From contig CAMPDV010002156.1 of assembly GCA_946699065.1 (NCBI GenBank), positions 1 through 64,000 of the forward strand: DNA of 64,000 nucleotides, written 5' to 3'. The DNA comes from Loxodes magnus. Taxonomy: Eukaryota > Ciliophora > Karyorelictea > Loxodida > Loxodidae. Below, piece after piece: positions 26,001-40,000 of this stretch (the stretch's first letter is position 1; each line of letters opens with the position of its first letter). A model generated the notes under the pieces. The model worked only from the letters and a program-made list of their open reading frames with translations. It searched no databases and had not been told where the DNA came from. The position numbers and the translations under genes are program-made.

Positions 26001-27336
26001 TCCTTAAAACTGAAATTCTACCTTCTCTTATTACTTTACTTCTTCACTTTTCTAAATACTTATTACTTCTCAAAGCATACTCCTTTAAACCGAAACTCTA
26101 CCTTCTTTTCTTACTTTACTTCTTCACTTTTCATTAGGCTAACTTTCATCTACAAGCATATCTTGACTAACCGAATACAGATTCGTAATTGTGACATTAC
26201 TACTAACATTTTGGATATTCTAACTTATATTTTAGTGCTTGCTAAGCAAACTTATCATTAGATATTCTTTTTCTTACTTTACTTCTTCACTTTTCTAAAT
26301 ACTTATTACTTCTCAAAGCATACTCCTTAAAACTGAAATTCTACCTTCTCTTATTACTTTACTTCTTCACTTTTCTAAATACTTATTACTTCTCAAAGCA
26401 TACTCCTTAAAACTGAAACTCTATCTTCTTTTCTTACTTTACTTCTTCACTTTTCATTAGGCTAACTTTCATCTACAAGCATATCTTGACTAACCGAATA
26501 CAGATTCGTAATTGTGACATTACTACTAACATTTTGGATATTCTAACTTATATTTTAGTGCTTGCTAAGCAAACTTATCATTAGATATTCTTTTTCTTAC
26601 TTTACTTCTTCACTTTTCTAAATACTTATTACTTCTCAAAGCATAGTACTTAAAACTGAAATTCTATCTTCTTTTCTTACTTTACTTCTTCACTTTTCTA
26701 AATACTTATTACTTCTCAAAGCATACTCCTTAAAACTGAAATTCTACCTTCTCTTATTACTTTACTTCTTCACTTTTCTAAATACTTATTACTTCTCAAA
26801 GCATACTCCTTTAAACCGAAACTCTACCTTCTTTTCTTACTTTACTTCTTCACTTTTCATTAGGCTAACTTTCATCTACAAGCATATCTTGACTAACCGA
26901 ATACAGATTCGTAATTGTGACATTACTACTAACATTTTGGATATTCTAACTTATATTTTAGTGCTTGCTAAGCAAACTTATCATTAGATATTCTTTTTCT
27001 TACTTTACTTCTTCACTTTTCTAAATACTTATTACTTCTCAAAGCATACTCCTTAAAACTGAAATTCTACCTTCTCTTATTACTTTACTTCTTCACTTTT
27101 CTAAATACTTATTACTTCTCAAAGCATACTCCTTAAAACTGAAACTCTATCTTCTTTTCTTACTTTACTTCTTCACTTTTCATTAGGCTAACTTTCATCT
27201 ACAAGCATATCTTGACTAACCGAATACAGATTCGTAATTGTGACATTACTACTAACATTTTGGATATTCTAACTTATATTTTAGTGCTTGCTAAGCAAAC
27301 TTATCATTAGATATTCTTTTTCTTACTTTACTTCTT
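23061..27336. repeat. Higher-order repeat domain 2
   Basis: The domain begins with B and C1 monomers joined in register to the last block monomer, then a module, and then from 23357 the units L S L S, a hybrid unit, L S L S L S. Five 403-bp and six 323-bp units sum to 3953 bp, ending at 27309; the module tail then runs to 27336 and meets block 2. The L at 25132 holds the C to T variant at 25301. The order is reproduced in domain 3 from 31304 to 34933. Confidence 0.94.
24809..25131. repeat. 323-bp hybrid unit A-(B/A)-module
   Basis: The first monomer is class A. The second starts as B or C1 (ACTCCTTAAAACTG) but continues as AAATTCTATCTTCTTTTC, the A-type tail, before the module. This mosaic monomer appears only here and at 32756-33078, exactly 7947 bp downstream, and so is a good marker of the large duplication. 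Confidence 0.88.
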
Positions 27337-27576
27337 CACTTTCCTAAATACTTAATACTTCTCAAAGCATACGATTTATAACTGAAATTCTATCTTCTTT
27401 TCTTACTTTACTTCTTCACTTTCCTAAATACTTAATACTTCTAAAAACATACTACTTATAATAGAAATTCTATCTTCTTTTCTTACTTTACTTCTTCACT
27501 TTCCTAAATACTTAATACTTCTCAAAGCATACTATTTATAACTGAAATTCTATCTTCTTTTCTTACTTTACTTCTT

Positions 27577-28367
27577 CACTTTCCTCAATACTTACTTACT
27601 TCTAAAAGCATATTTTTATAACTGAATTCTATCTTCGTTTTCTTACTTTACATTTTCATATTCCTAAATACTTAATACTTCTAAAAACATACTACTTATC
27701 ATTAAATTATATCTTTTTTCTTACTTTACTTCTTCACTTTCCTAAATACTTATTACTTCTCAAAACATACTACTTAAAACTGAAATTCTATCTTCTTTTC
27801 TTACTTTACTTCTTCACTTTCCTAAATACTTAATACTTCTCAAAGCATACGATTTATAACTGAAACTCTATCTTCTTTTCTTACTTTACTTCTTCACTTT
27901 CCTAAATACTTAATACTTCTCAAAGCATATTTTTATAACTGAAATTCTATCTTCTTTTCTTACTTTACTTCTTCATATTCCTAAATACTTAATATTCTAA
28001 AAACATACTACAAACTTAAATTCTATATTCTTTTTCTTACTTTACTTCTTCACTTTTCTAAATACTTAATACTTCTCAAAGCATACTACTTAAAACTGAA
28101 ATTCTATCTTCTTTTCTTACTTTACTTCTTCACTTTCCTAAATACTTATTACTTCTCAAAGCATACTACATAAAACTGAAATTCTATCTTCTTTTCTTAC
28201 TTTACTTCTTCACTTTCCTAAATACTTAATTTCATCTAAAGCATACTTGACTAACTGAATTCAGATTCGTTTTCTTACTTTACTTCTTCATTTCCTAAAT
28301 ACTTAATACTTCTCAAAGCATACTACTTAAAACTGAAATTCTATCTTCTTTTCTTACTTTACTTCTT
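27577..28367. repeat. Decayed island within block 2
   Basis: About ten monomers starting at 27577, 27657, 27735, 27815, 27895, 27974, 28051, 28131, 28211 and 28289 have lengths of 80, 78, 80, 80, 79, 77, 80, 80, 78 and 79. They carry scattered substitutions and small deletions: CCTCAATACTTACTTACT, CTTCGTTTTC, ACATTTTCATATTCC, AATATTCTAAAAACAT and CTACAAACTTAAATTC. The aligned monomers of block 1 are all exactly 80 bp. Several changes resemble the 163-bp module. This is the only stretch in the window with evident decay, so it may preserve older states, or have received conversion from another array. Confidence 0.88.
28211..28288. repeat. Chimeric monomer with the module core
   Basis: The head CACTTTCCTAAATACTTAAT is a block monomer and the tail TTTCTTACTTTACTTCTT is standard. 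Between them, about 40 bases (28231-28270) match the core of module half alpha: TTCATCTA, AAGCATA, CTTGACTAAC, GAAT, CAGATTCGT. Against the module there are two single-base deletions and two substitutions over 42 aligned bases. The swapped piece replaces the monomer core in register, and the unit is 78 bp. The corresponding monomer of block 1 (20261-20340) is ordinary. It is either a transitional form or a conversion product. Confidence 0.9.
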
Positions 28368-31300
28368 CACTTTCCTAAATACTTAATACTTCTCAAAGCA
28401 TACTTTTTATAATAGAAATTCTATCTTCTTTTCTTACTTTACTTCTTCACTTTCCTAAATACTTAATACTTCTCAAAGCATACTACTTAAAACTGAAATT
28501 CTATCTTCTTTTCTTACTTTACTTCTTCACTTTCCTAAATACTTAATACTTCAAAAAGCATACTTTTTATAACTGAAATTCTATCTTCTTTTCTTACTTT
28601 ACTTCTTCACTTTCCTAAATACTTAATACTTCTCAAAACATACTACTTATAACTGAAATTCTATCTTCTTTTCTTACTTTACTTCTTCACTTTCCTAAAT
28701 ACTTAATACTTCTCAAAGCATACTACTTAAAACTGAAATTCTATCTTCTTTTCTTACTTTAATTCTTCACTTTCCTAAATACTTAATACTTCTCAAAGCA
28801 TACTTTTTATAATAGAAATTCTATCTTCTTTTCTTACTTTAATTCTTCACTTTCCTAAATACTTAATACTTCTCAAAGCATACTATTTATAATAGAAATT
28901 CTATCTTCTTTTCTTACTTTACTTCTTCACTTTCCTAAATACTTAATACTTCTCAAAGCATACTATTTATAATAGAAATTCTATCTTCTTTTCTTACTTT
29001 ACTTCTTCACTTTCCTAAATACTTAATACTTCTCAAAGCATACTTTTTATAATAGAAATTCTATCTTCTTTTCTTACTTTACTTCTTCACTTTCCTAAAT
29101 ACTTATTACTTCTCAAAACATACTACTTATAACTGAAATTCTATCTTCTTTTCTTACTTTACTTCTTCACTTTCCTAAATACTTAATACTTCTAAAAACA
29201 TACTACTTATAACTGAAATTCTATCTTCTTTTCTTACTTTACTTCTTCACTTTCCTAAATACTTAATACTTCTCAAAGCATACTTTTTATAACTGAAATT
29301 CTATCTTCTTTTCTTACTTTACTTCTTCACTTTCCTAAATACTTAATACTTCTCAAAGCATACTACTTATAACTGAAATTCTATCTTCTTTTCTTACTTT
29401 ACTTCTTCACTTTCCTAAATACTTAATACTTCTCAAAGCATACTACTTAAAACTGAAATTCTATCTTCTTTTCTTACTTTAATTCTTCACTTTCCTAAAT
29501 ACTTAATACTTCTCAAAGCATACTTTTTATAATAGAAATTCTATCTTCTTTTCTTACTTTAATTCTTCACTTTCCTAAATACTTAATACTTCTCAAAGCA
29601 TACTATTTATAATAGAAATTCTATCTTCTTTTCTTACTTTACTTCTTCACTTTCCTAAATACTTAATACTTCTCAAAGCATACTATTTATAATAGAAATT
29701 CTATCTTCTTTTCTTACTTTACTTCTTCACTTTCCTAAATACTTAATACTTCTCAAAGCATACTTTTTATAATAGAAATTCTATCTTCTTTTCTTACTTT
29801 ACTTCTTCACTTTCCTAAATACTTATTACTTCTCAAAACATACTACTTATAACTGAAATTCTATCTTCTTTTCTTACTTTACTTCTTCACTTTCCTAAAT
29901 ACTTAATACTTCTAAAAACATACTACTTATAACTGAAATTCTATCTTCTTTTCTTACTTTACTTCTTCACTTTCCTAAATACTTAATACTTCTCAAAGCA
30001 TAGTTTTTATAACTGAAATTCTATCTTCTTTTCTTACTTTACTTCTTCACTTTCCTAAATACTTAATACTTCTCAAAGCATACTACTTATAACTGAAATT
30101 CTATCTTCTTTTCTTACTTTACTTCTTCACTTTCCTAAATACTTAATACTTCTCAAAGCATACTACTTAAAACTGAAATTCTATCTTCTTTTCTTACTTT
30201 AATTCTTCACTTTCCTAAATACTTAATACTTCTCAAAGCATACGATTTATAACTGAAATTCTATCTTCTTTTCTTACTTTACTTCTTCACTTTCCTAAAT
30301 ACTTAATACTTCTCAAAGCATACTACTTAAAACTGAAATTCTATCTTCTTTTCTTACTTTACTTCTTCACTTTCCTAAATACTTAATACTTCTCAAAGCA
30401 TACTTTTTATAATAGAAATTCTATCTTCTTTTCTTACTTTACTTCTTCACTTTCCTAAATACTTAATACTTCTCAAAGCATACTATTTATAATAGAAATT
30501 CTATCTTCTTTTCTTACTTTACTTCTTCACTTTCCTAAATACTTAATACTTCTCAAAGCATACTATTTATAATAGAAATTCTATCTTCTTTTCTTACTTT
30601 ACTTCTTCACTTTCCTAAATACTTAATACTTCTCAAAGCATACTTTTTATAATAGAAATTCTATCTTCTTTTCTTACTTTACTTCTTCACTTTCCTAAAT
30701 ACTTAATACTTCTCAAAACATACGATTTATAACTGAAATTCTATCTTCTTTTCTTACTTTACTTCTTCACTTTCCTAAATACTTAATACTTCTCAAAGCA
30801 TACTACTTAAAACTGAAATTCTATCTTCTTTTCTTACTTTAATTCTTCACTTTCCTAAATACTTAATACTTCTCAAAGCATACTATTTATAATAGAAATT
30901 CTATCTTCTTTTCTTACTTTACTTCTTCACTTTCCTAAATACTTAATACTTCTAAAAACATACTACTTATAACTGAAATTCTATCTTCTTTTCTTACTTT
31001 ACTTCTTCACTTTTCTAAATACTTATTACTTCTCAAAGCATACTCCTTAAAACTGAAATTCTACCTTCTCTTATTACTTTACTTCTTCACTTTTCTAAAT
31101 ACTTATTACTTCTCAAAGCATACTCCTTAAAACTGAAACTCTATCTTCTTTTCTTACTTTACTTCTTCACTTTTCATTAGGCTAACTTTCATCTACAAGC
31201 ATATCTTGACTAACCGAATACAGATTCGTAATTGTGACATTACTACTAACATTTTGGATATTCTAACTTATATTTTAGTGCTTGCTAAGCAAACTTATCA

Positions 31301-34300
31301 TTAGATATTCTTTTTCTTACTTTACTTCTTCACTTTTCTAAATACTTATTACTTCTCAAAGCATAGTACTTAAAACTGAAATTCTATCTTCTTTTCTTAC
31401 TTTACTTCTTCACTTTTCTAAATACTTATTACTTCTCAAAGCATACTCCTTAAAACTGAAATTCTACCTTCTCTTATTACTTTACTTCTTCACTTTTCTA
31501 AATACTTATTACTTCTCAAAGCATACTCCTTTAAACCGAAACTCTACCTTCTTTTCTTACTTTACTTCTTCACTTTTCATTAGGCTAACTTTCATCTACA
31601 AGCATATCTTGACTAACCGAATACAGATTCGTAATTGTGACATTACTACTAACATTTTGGATATTCTAACTTATATTTTAGTGCTTGCTAAGCAAACTTA
31701 TCATTAGATATTCTTTTTCTTACTTTACTTCTTCACTTTTCTAAATACTTATTACTTCTCAAAGCATACTCCTTAAAACTGAAATTCTACCTTCTCTTAT
31801 TACTTTACTTCTTCACTTTTCTAAATACTTATTACTTCTCAAAGCATACTCCTTAAAACTGAAACTCTATCTTCTTTTCTTACTTTACTTCTTCACTTTT
31901 CATTAGGCTAACTTTCATCTACAAGCATATCTTGACTAACCGAATACAGATTCGTAATTGTGACATTACTACTAACATTTTGGATATTCTAACTTATATT
32001 TTAGTGCTTGCTAAGCAAACTTATCATTAGATATTCTTTTTCTTACTTTACTTCTTCACTTTTCTAAATACTTATTACTTCTCAAAGCATAGTACTTAAA
32101 ACTGAAATTCTATCTTCTTTTCTTACTTTACTTCTTCACTTTTCTAAATACTTATTACTTCTCAAAGCATACTCCTTAAAACTGAAATTCTACCTTCTCT
32201 TATTACTTTACTTCTTCACTTTTCTAAATACTTATTACTTCTCAAAGCATACTCCTTTAAACCGAAACTCTACCTTCTTTTCTTACTTTACTTCTTCACT
32301 TTTCATTAGGCTAACTTTCATCTACAAGCATATCTTGACTAACCGAATACAGATTCGTAATTGTGACATTACTACTAACATTTTGGATATTCTAACTTAT
32401 ATTTTAGTGCTTGCTAAGCAAACTTATCATTAGATATTCTTTTTCTTACTTTACTTCTTCACTTTTCTAAATACTTATTACTTCTCAAAGCATACTCCTT
32501 AAAACTGAAATTCTACCTTCTCTTATTACTTTACTTCTTCACTTTTCTAAATACTTATTACTTCTCAAAGCATACTCCTTAAAACTGAAACTCTATCTTC
32601 TTTTCTTACTTTACTTCTTCACTTTTCATTAGGCTAACTTTCATCTACAAGCATATCTTGACTAACCGAATACAGATTCGTAATTGTGACATTACTACTA
32701 ACATTTTGGATATTCTAACTTATATTTTAGTGCTTGCTAAGCAAACTTATCATTAGATATTCTTTTTCTTACTTTACTTCTTCACTTTTCTAAATACTTA
32801 TTACTTCTCAAAGCATAGTACTTAAAACTGAAATTCTATCTTCTTTTCTTACTTTACTTCTTCACTTTTCTAAATACTTATTACTTCTCAAAGCATACTC
32901 CTTAAAACTGAAATTCTATCTTCTTTTCTTACTTTACTTCTTCACTTTTCATTAGGCTAACTTTCATCTACAAGCATATCTTGACTAACCGAATACAGAT
33001 TCGTAATTGTGACATTACTACTAACATTTTGGATATTCTAACTTATATTTTAGTGCTTGCTAAGCAAACTTATCATTAGATATTCTTTTTCTTACTTTAC
33101 TTCTTCACTTTTCTAAATACTTATTACTTCTCAAAGCATAGTACTTAAAACTGAAATTCTATCTTCTTTTCTTACTTTACTTCTTCACTTTTCTAAATAC
33201 TTATTACTTCTCAAAGCATACTCCTTAAAACTGAAATTCTACCTTCTCTTATTACTTTACTTCTTCACTTTTCTAAATACTTATTACTTCTCAAAGCATA
33301 CTCCTTTAAACCGAAACTCTACCTTCTTTTCTTACTTTACTTCTTCACTTTTCATTAGGCTAACTTTCATCTACAAGCATATCTTGACTAACCGAATACA
33401 GATTCGTAATTGTGACATTACTACTAACATTTTGGATATTCTAACTTATATTTTAGTGCTTGCTAAGCAAACTTATCATTAGATATTCTTTTTCTTACTT
33501 TACTTCTTCACTTTTCTAAATACTTATTACTTCTCAAAGCATACTCCTTAAAACTGAAATTCTACCTTCTCTTATTACTTTACTTCTTCACTTTTCTAAA
33601 TACTTATTACTTCTCAAAGCATACTCCTTAAAACTGAAACTCTATCTTCTTTTCTTACTTTACTTCTTCACTTTTCATTAGGCTAACTTTCATCTACAAG
33701 CATATCTTGACTAACCGAATACAGATTCGTAATTGTGACATTACTACTAACATTTTGGATATTCTAACTTATATTTTAGTGCTTGCTAAGCAAACTTATC
33801 ATTAGATATTCTTTTTCTTACTTTACTTCTTCACTTTTCTAAATACTTATTACTTCTCAAAGCATAGTACTTAAAACTGAAATTCTATCTTCTTTTCTTA
33901 CTTTACTTCTTCACTTTTCTAAATACTTATTACTTCTCAAAGCATACTCCTTAAAACTGAAATTCTACCTTCTCTTATTACTTTACTTCTTCACTTTTCT
34001 AAATACTTATTACTTCTCAAAGCATACTCCTTTAAACCGAAACTCTACCTTCTTTTCTTACTTTACTTCTTCACTTTTCATTAGGCTAACTTTCATCTAC
34101 AAGCATATCTTGACTAACCGAATACAGATTCGTAATTGTGACATTACTACTAACATTTTGGATATTCTAACTTATATTTTAGTGCTTGCTAAGCAAACTT
34201 ATCATTAGATATTCTTTTTCTTACTTTACTTCTTCACTTTTCTAAATACTTATTACTTCTCAAAGCATACTCCTTAAAACTGAAATTCTACCTTCTCTTA

Positions 34301-36708
34301 TTACTTTACTTCTTCACTTTTCTAAATACTTATTACTTCTCAAAGCATACTCCTTAAAACTGAAACTCTATCTTCTTTTCTTACTTTACTTCTTCACTTT
34401 TCATTAGGCTAACTTTCATCTACAAGCATATCTTGACTAACCGAATACAGATTCGTAATTGTGACATTACTACTAACATTTTGGATATTCTAACTTATAT
34501 TTTAGTGCTTGCTAAGCAAACTTATCATTAGATATTCTTTTTCTTACTTTACTTCTTCACTTTTCTAAATACTTATTACTTCTCAAAGCATAGTACTTAA
34601 AACTGAAATTCTATCTTCTTTTCTTACTTTACTTCTTCACTTTTCTAAATACTTATTACTTCTCAAAGCATACTCCTTAAAACTGAAATTCTACCTTCTC
34701 TTATTACTTTACTTCTTCACTTTTCTAAATACTTATTACTTCTCAAAGCATACTCCTTTAAACCGAAACTCTACCTTCTTTTCTTACTTTACTTCTTCAC
34801 TTTTCATTAGGCTAACTTTCATCTACAAGCATATCTTGACTAACCGAATACAGATTCGTAATTGTGACATTACTACTAACATTTTGGATATTCTAACTTA
34901 TATTTTAGTGCTTGCTAAGCAAACTTATCATTAGATATTCTTTTTCTTACTTTACTTCTTCACTTTTCTAAATACTTATTACTTCTCAAAGCATAGTACT
35001 TAAAACTGAAATTCTATCTTCTTTTCTTACTTTACTTCTTCACTTTTCTAAATACTTATTACTTCTCAAAGCATACTCCTTAAAACTGAAATTCTACCTT
35101 CTCTTATTACTTTACTTCTTCACTTTTCTAAATACTTATTACTTCTCAAAGCATACTCCTTTAAACCGAAACTCTACCTTCTTTTCTTACTTTACTTCTT
35201 CACTTTTCATTAGGCTAACTTTCATCTACAAGCATATCTTGACTAACCGAATACAGATTCGTAATTGTGACATTACTACTAACATTTTGGATATTCTAAC
35301 TTATATTTTAGTGCTTGCTAAGCAAACTTATCATTAGATATTCTTTTTCTTACTTTACTTCTTCACTTTTCTAAATACTTATTACTTCTCAAAGCATACT
35401 CCTTAAAACTGAAATTCTACCTTCTCTTATTACTTTACTTCTTCACTTTTCTAAATACTTATTACTTCTCAAAGCATACTCCTTTAAACCGAAACTCTAC
35501 CTTCTTTTCTTACTTTACTTCTTCACTTTTCATTAGGCTAACTTTCATCTACAAGCATATCTTGACTAACCGAATACAGATTCGTAATTGTGACATTACT
35601 ACTAACATTTTGGATATTCTAACTTATATTTTAGTGCTTGCTAAGCAAACTTATCATTAGATATTCTTTTTCTTACTTTACTTCTTCACTTTTCTAAATA
35701 CTTATTACTTCTCAAAGCATAGTACTTAAAACTGAAATTCTATCTTCTTTTCTTACTTTACTTCTTCACTTTTCTAAATACTTATTACTTCTCAAAGCAT
35801 ACTCCTTAAAACTGAAATTCTACCTTCTCTTATTACTTTACTTCTTCACTTTTCTAAATACTTATTACTTCTCAAAGCATACTCCTTTAAACCGAAACTC
35901 TACCTTCTTTTCTTACTTTACTTCTTCACTTTTCATTAGGCTAACTTTCATCTACAAGCATATCTTGACTAACCGAATACAGATTCGTAATTGTGACATT
36001 ACTACTAACATTTTGGATATTCTAACTTATATTTTAGTGCTTGCTAAGCAAACTTATCATTAGATATTCTTTTTCTTACTTTACTTCTTCACTTTTCTAA
36101 ATACTTATTACTTCTCAAAGCATACTCCTTAAAACTGAAATTCTACCTTCTCTTATTACTTTACTTCTTCACTTTTCTAAATACTTATTACTTCTCAAAG
36201 CATACTCCTTTAAACCGAAACTCTACCTTCTTTTCTTACTTTACTTCTTCACTTTTCATTAGGCTAACTTTCATCTACAAGCATATCTTGACTAACCGAA
36301 TACAGATTCGTAATTGTGACATTACTACTAACATTTTGGATATTCTAACTTATATTTTAGTGCTTGCTAAGCAAACTTATCATTAGATATTCTTTTTCTT
36401 ACTTTACTTCTTCACTTTTCTAAATACTTATTACTTCTCAAAGCATACTCCTTAAAACTGAAATTCTACCTTCTCTTATTACTTTACTTCTTCACTTTTC
36501 TAAATACTTATTACTTCTCAAAGCATACTCCTTTAAACCGAAACTCTACCTTCTTTTCTTACTTTACTTCTTCACTTTTCATTAGGCTAACTTTCATCTA
36601 CAAGCATATCTTGACTAACCGAATACAGATTCGTAATTGTGACATTACTACTAACATTTTGGATATTCTAACTTATATTTTAGTGCTTGCTAAGCAAACT
36701 TATCATTA

Positions 36709-37031
36709 GATATTCTTTTTCTTACTTTACTTCTTCACTTTTCTAAATACTTATTACTTCTCAAAGCATAGTACTTAAAACTGAAATTCTATCTTCTTTT
36801 CTTACTTTACTTCTTCACTTTTCTAAATACTTATTACTTCTCAAAGCATACTCCTTTAAACCGAAACTCTACCTTCTTTTCTTACTTTACTTCTTCACTT
36901 TTCATTAGGCTAACTTTCATCTACAAGCATATCTTGACTAACCGAATACAGATTCGTAATTGTGACATTACTACTAACATTTTGGATATTCTAACTTATA
37001 TTTTAGTGCTTGCTAAGCAAACTTATCATTA
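36709..37031. repeat. 323-bp unit A-C2-module
   Basis: A is followed directly by C2, with no B. It is explained by loss of the 80-bp B monomer from an L unit. It sits in the 35337-42033 stretch where the Sb form (B-C2) is concentrated (35337, 36063, 36386, 37032, 37758, 39936, 40259, 41711), showing that variants spread locally. Confidence 0.88.
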
Positions 37032-40000
37032 GATATTCTTTTTCTTACTTTACTTCTTCACTTTTCTAAATACTTATTACTTCTCAAAGCATACTCCTTA
37101 AAACTGAAATTCTACCTTCTCTTATTACTTTACTTCTTCACTTTTCTAAATACTTATTACTTCTCAAAGCATACTCCTTTAAACCGAAACTCTACCTTCT
37201 TTTCTTACTTTACTTCTTCACTTTTCATTAGGCTAACTTTCATCTACAAGCATATCTTGACTAACCGAATACAGATTCGTAATTGTGACATTACTACTAA
37301 CATTTTGGATATTCTAACTTATATTTTAGTGCTTGCTAAGCAAACTTATCATTAGATATTCTTTTTCTTACTTTACTTCTTCACTTTTCTAAATACTTAT
37401 TACTTCTCAAAGCATAGTACTTAAAACTGAAATTCTATCTTCTTTTCTTACTTTACTTCTTCACTTTTCTAAATACTTATTACTTCTCAAAGCATACTCC
37501 TTAAAACTGAAATTCTACCTTCTCTTATTACTTTACTTCTTCACTTTTCTAAATACTTATTACTTCTCAAAGCATACTCCTTTAAACCGAAACTCTACCT
37601 TCTTTTCTTACTTTACTTCTTCACTTTTCATTAGGCTAACTTTCATCTACAAGCATATCTTGACTAACCGAATACAGATTCGTAATTGTGACATTACTAC
37701 TAACATTTTGGATATTCTAACTTATATTTTAGTGCTTGCTAAGCAAACTTATCATTAGATATTCTTTTTCTTACTTTACTTCTTCACTTTTCTAAATACT
37801 TATTACTTCTCAAAGCATACTCCTTAAAACTGAAATTCTACCTTCTCTTATTACTTTACTTCTTCACTTTTCTAAATACTTATTACTTCTCAAAGCATAC
37901 TCCTTTAAACCGAAACTCTACCTTCTTTTCTTACTTTACTTCTTCACTTTTCATTAGGCTAACTTTCATCTACAAGCATATCTTGACTAACCGAATACAG
38001 ATTCGTAATTGTGACATTACTACTAACATTTTGGATATTCTAACTTATATTTTAGTGCTTGCTAAGCAAACTTATCATTAGATATTCTTTTTCTTACTTT
38101 ACTTCTTCACTTTTCTAAATACTTATTACTTCTCAAAGCATACTCCTTAAAACTGAAATTCTACCTTCTCTTATTACTTTACTTCTTCACTTTTCTAAAT
38201 ACTTATTACTTCTCAAAGCATACTCCTTAAAACTGAAACTCTATCTTCTTTTCTTACTTTACTTCTTCACTTTTCATTAGGCTAACTTTCATCTACAAGC
38301 ATATCTTGACTAACCGAATACAGATTCGTAATTGTGACATTACTACTAACATTTTGGATATTCTAACTTATATTTTAGTGCTTGCTAAGCAAACTTATCA
38401 TTAGATATTCTTTTTCTTACTTTACTTCTTCACTTTTCTAAATACTTATTACTTCTCAAAGCATAGTACTTAAAACTGAAATTCTATCTTCTTTTCTTAC
38501 TTTACTTCTTCACTTTTCTAAATACTTATTACTTCTCAAAGCATACTCCTTAAAACTGAAATTCTACCTTCTCTTATTACTTTACTTCTTCACTTTTCTA
38601 AATACTTATTACTTCTCAAAGCATACTCCTTTAAACCGAAACTCTACCTTCTTTTCTTACTTTACTTCTTCACTTTTCATTAGGCTAACTTTCATCTACA
38701 AGCATATCTTGACTAACCGAATACAGATTCGTAATTGTGACATTACTACTAACATTTTGGATATTCTAACTTATATTTTAGTGCTTGCTAAGCAAACTTA
38801 TCATTAGATATTCTTTTTCTTACTTTACTTCTTCACTTTTCTAAATACTTATTACTTCTCAAAGCATACTCCTTAAAACTGAAATTCTACCTTCTCTTAT
38901 TACTTTACTTCTTCACTTTTCTAAATACTTATTACTTCTCAAAGCATACTCCTTAAAACTGAAACTCTATCTTCTTTTCTTACTTTACTTCTTCACTTTT
39001 CATTAGGCTAACTTTCATCAACAAGCATATCTTGACTAACCGAATACAGATTCGTAATTGTGACATTACTACTAACATTTTGGATATTCTAACTTATATT
39101 TTAGTGCTTGCTAAGCAAACTTATCATTAGATATTCTTTTTCTTACTTTACTTCTTCACTTTTCTAAATACTTATTACTTCTCAAAGCATAGTACTTAAA
39201 ACTGAAATTCTATCTTCTTTTCTTACTTTACTTCTTCACTTTTCTAAATACTTATTACTTCTCAAAGCATACTCCTTAAAACTGAAATTCTACCTTCTCT
39301 TATTACTTTACTTCTTCACTTTTCTAAATACTTATTACTTCTCAAAGCATACTCCTTTAAACCGAAACTCTACCTTCTTTTCTTACTTTACTTCTTCACT
39401 TTTCATTAGGCTAACTTTCATCTACAAGCATATCTTGACTAACCGAATACAGATTCGTAATTGTGACATTACTACTAACATTTTGGATATTCTAACTTAT
39501 ATTTTAGTGCTTGCTAAGCAAACTTATCATTAGATATTCTTTTTCTTACTTTACTTCTTCACTTTTCTAAATACTTATTACTTCTCAAAGCATAGTACTT
39601 AAAACTGAAATTCTATCTTCTTTTCTTACTTTACTTCTTCACTTTTCTAAATACTTATTACTTCTCAAAGCATACTCCTTAAAACTGAAATTCTACCTTC
39701 TCTTATTACTTTACTTCTTCACTTTTCTAAATACTTATTACTTCTCAAAGCATACTCCTTTAAACCGAAACTCTACCTTCTTTTCTTACTTTACTTCTTC
39801 ACTTTTCATTAGGCTAACTTTCATCTACAAGCATATCTTGACTAACCGAATACAGATTCGTAATTGTGACATTACTACTAACATTTTGGATATTCTAACT
39901 TATATTTTAGTGCTTGCTAAGCAAACTTATCATTAGATATTCTTTTTCTTACTTTACTTCTTCACTTTTCTAAATACTTATTACTTCTCAAAGCATACTC

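Larger units (their letters stand above)
27337..31007. repeat. Block 2: 46 block-type monomers
   Basis: The block is 3671 bp, equal to 46 x 80 minus 9. It is the counterpart of monomers 4 to 49 of block 1. Monomers from 28368 onward follow block 1 closely (m17 to m49), including both nine-monomer runs at 28688-30127. The first part, 27577-28367, is much more divergent. It exits in register into B and C1 monomers at 31008, as block 1 does at 23061. Confidence 0.93.
19381..34933. repeat. 7.95-kb tandem segmental duplication
   Basis: The sequence from the fourth monomer of block 1 (19381) to 26986 recurs from 27337 to 34933. The offset is 7956 bp at the left end and 7947 bp from 28368 on; the 9-bp loss is spread over five monomers of the decayed island. 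Matching markers include the G at 22056 and 30003, the TTTAATTCTT monomers, the hybrid unit at 24809 and 32756, and the unit order. Copy 2 starts right after a module tail, where copy 1 is preceded by three extra block monomers. The match in unit order ends at 26987 and 34934 (S against L). Since the marker G is in both copies, the 720-bp duplication is the older event. Confidence 0.92.
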
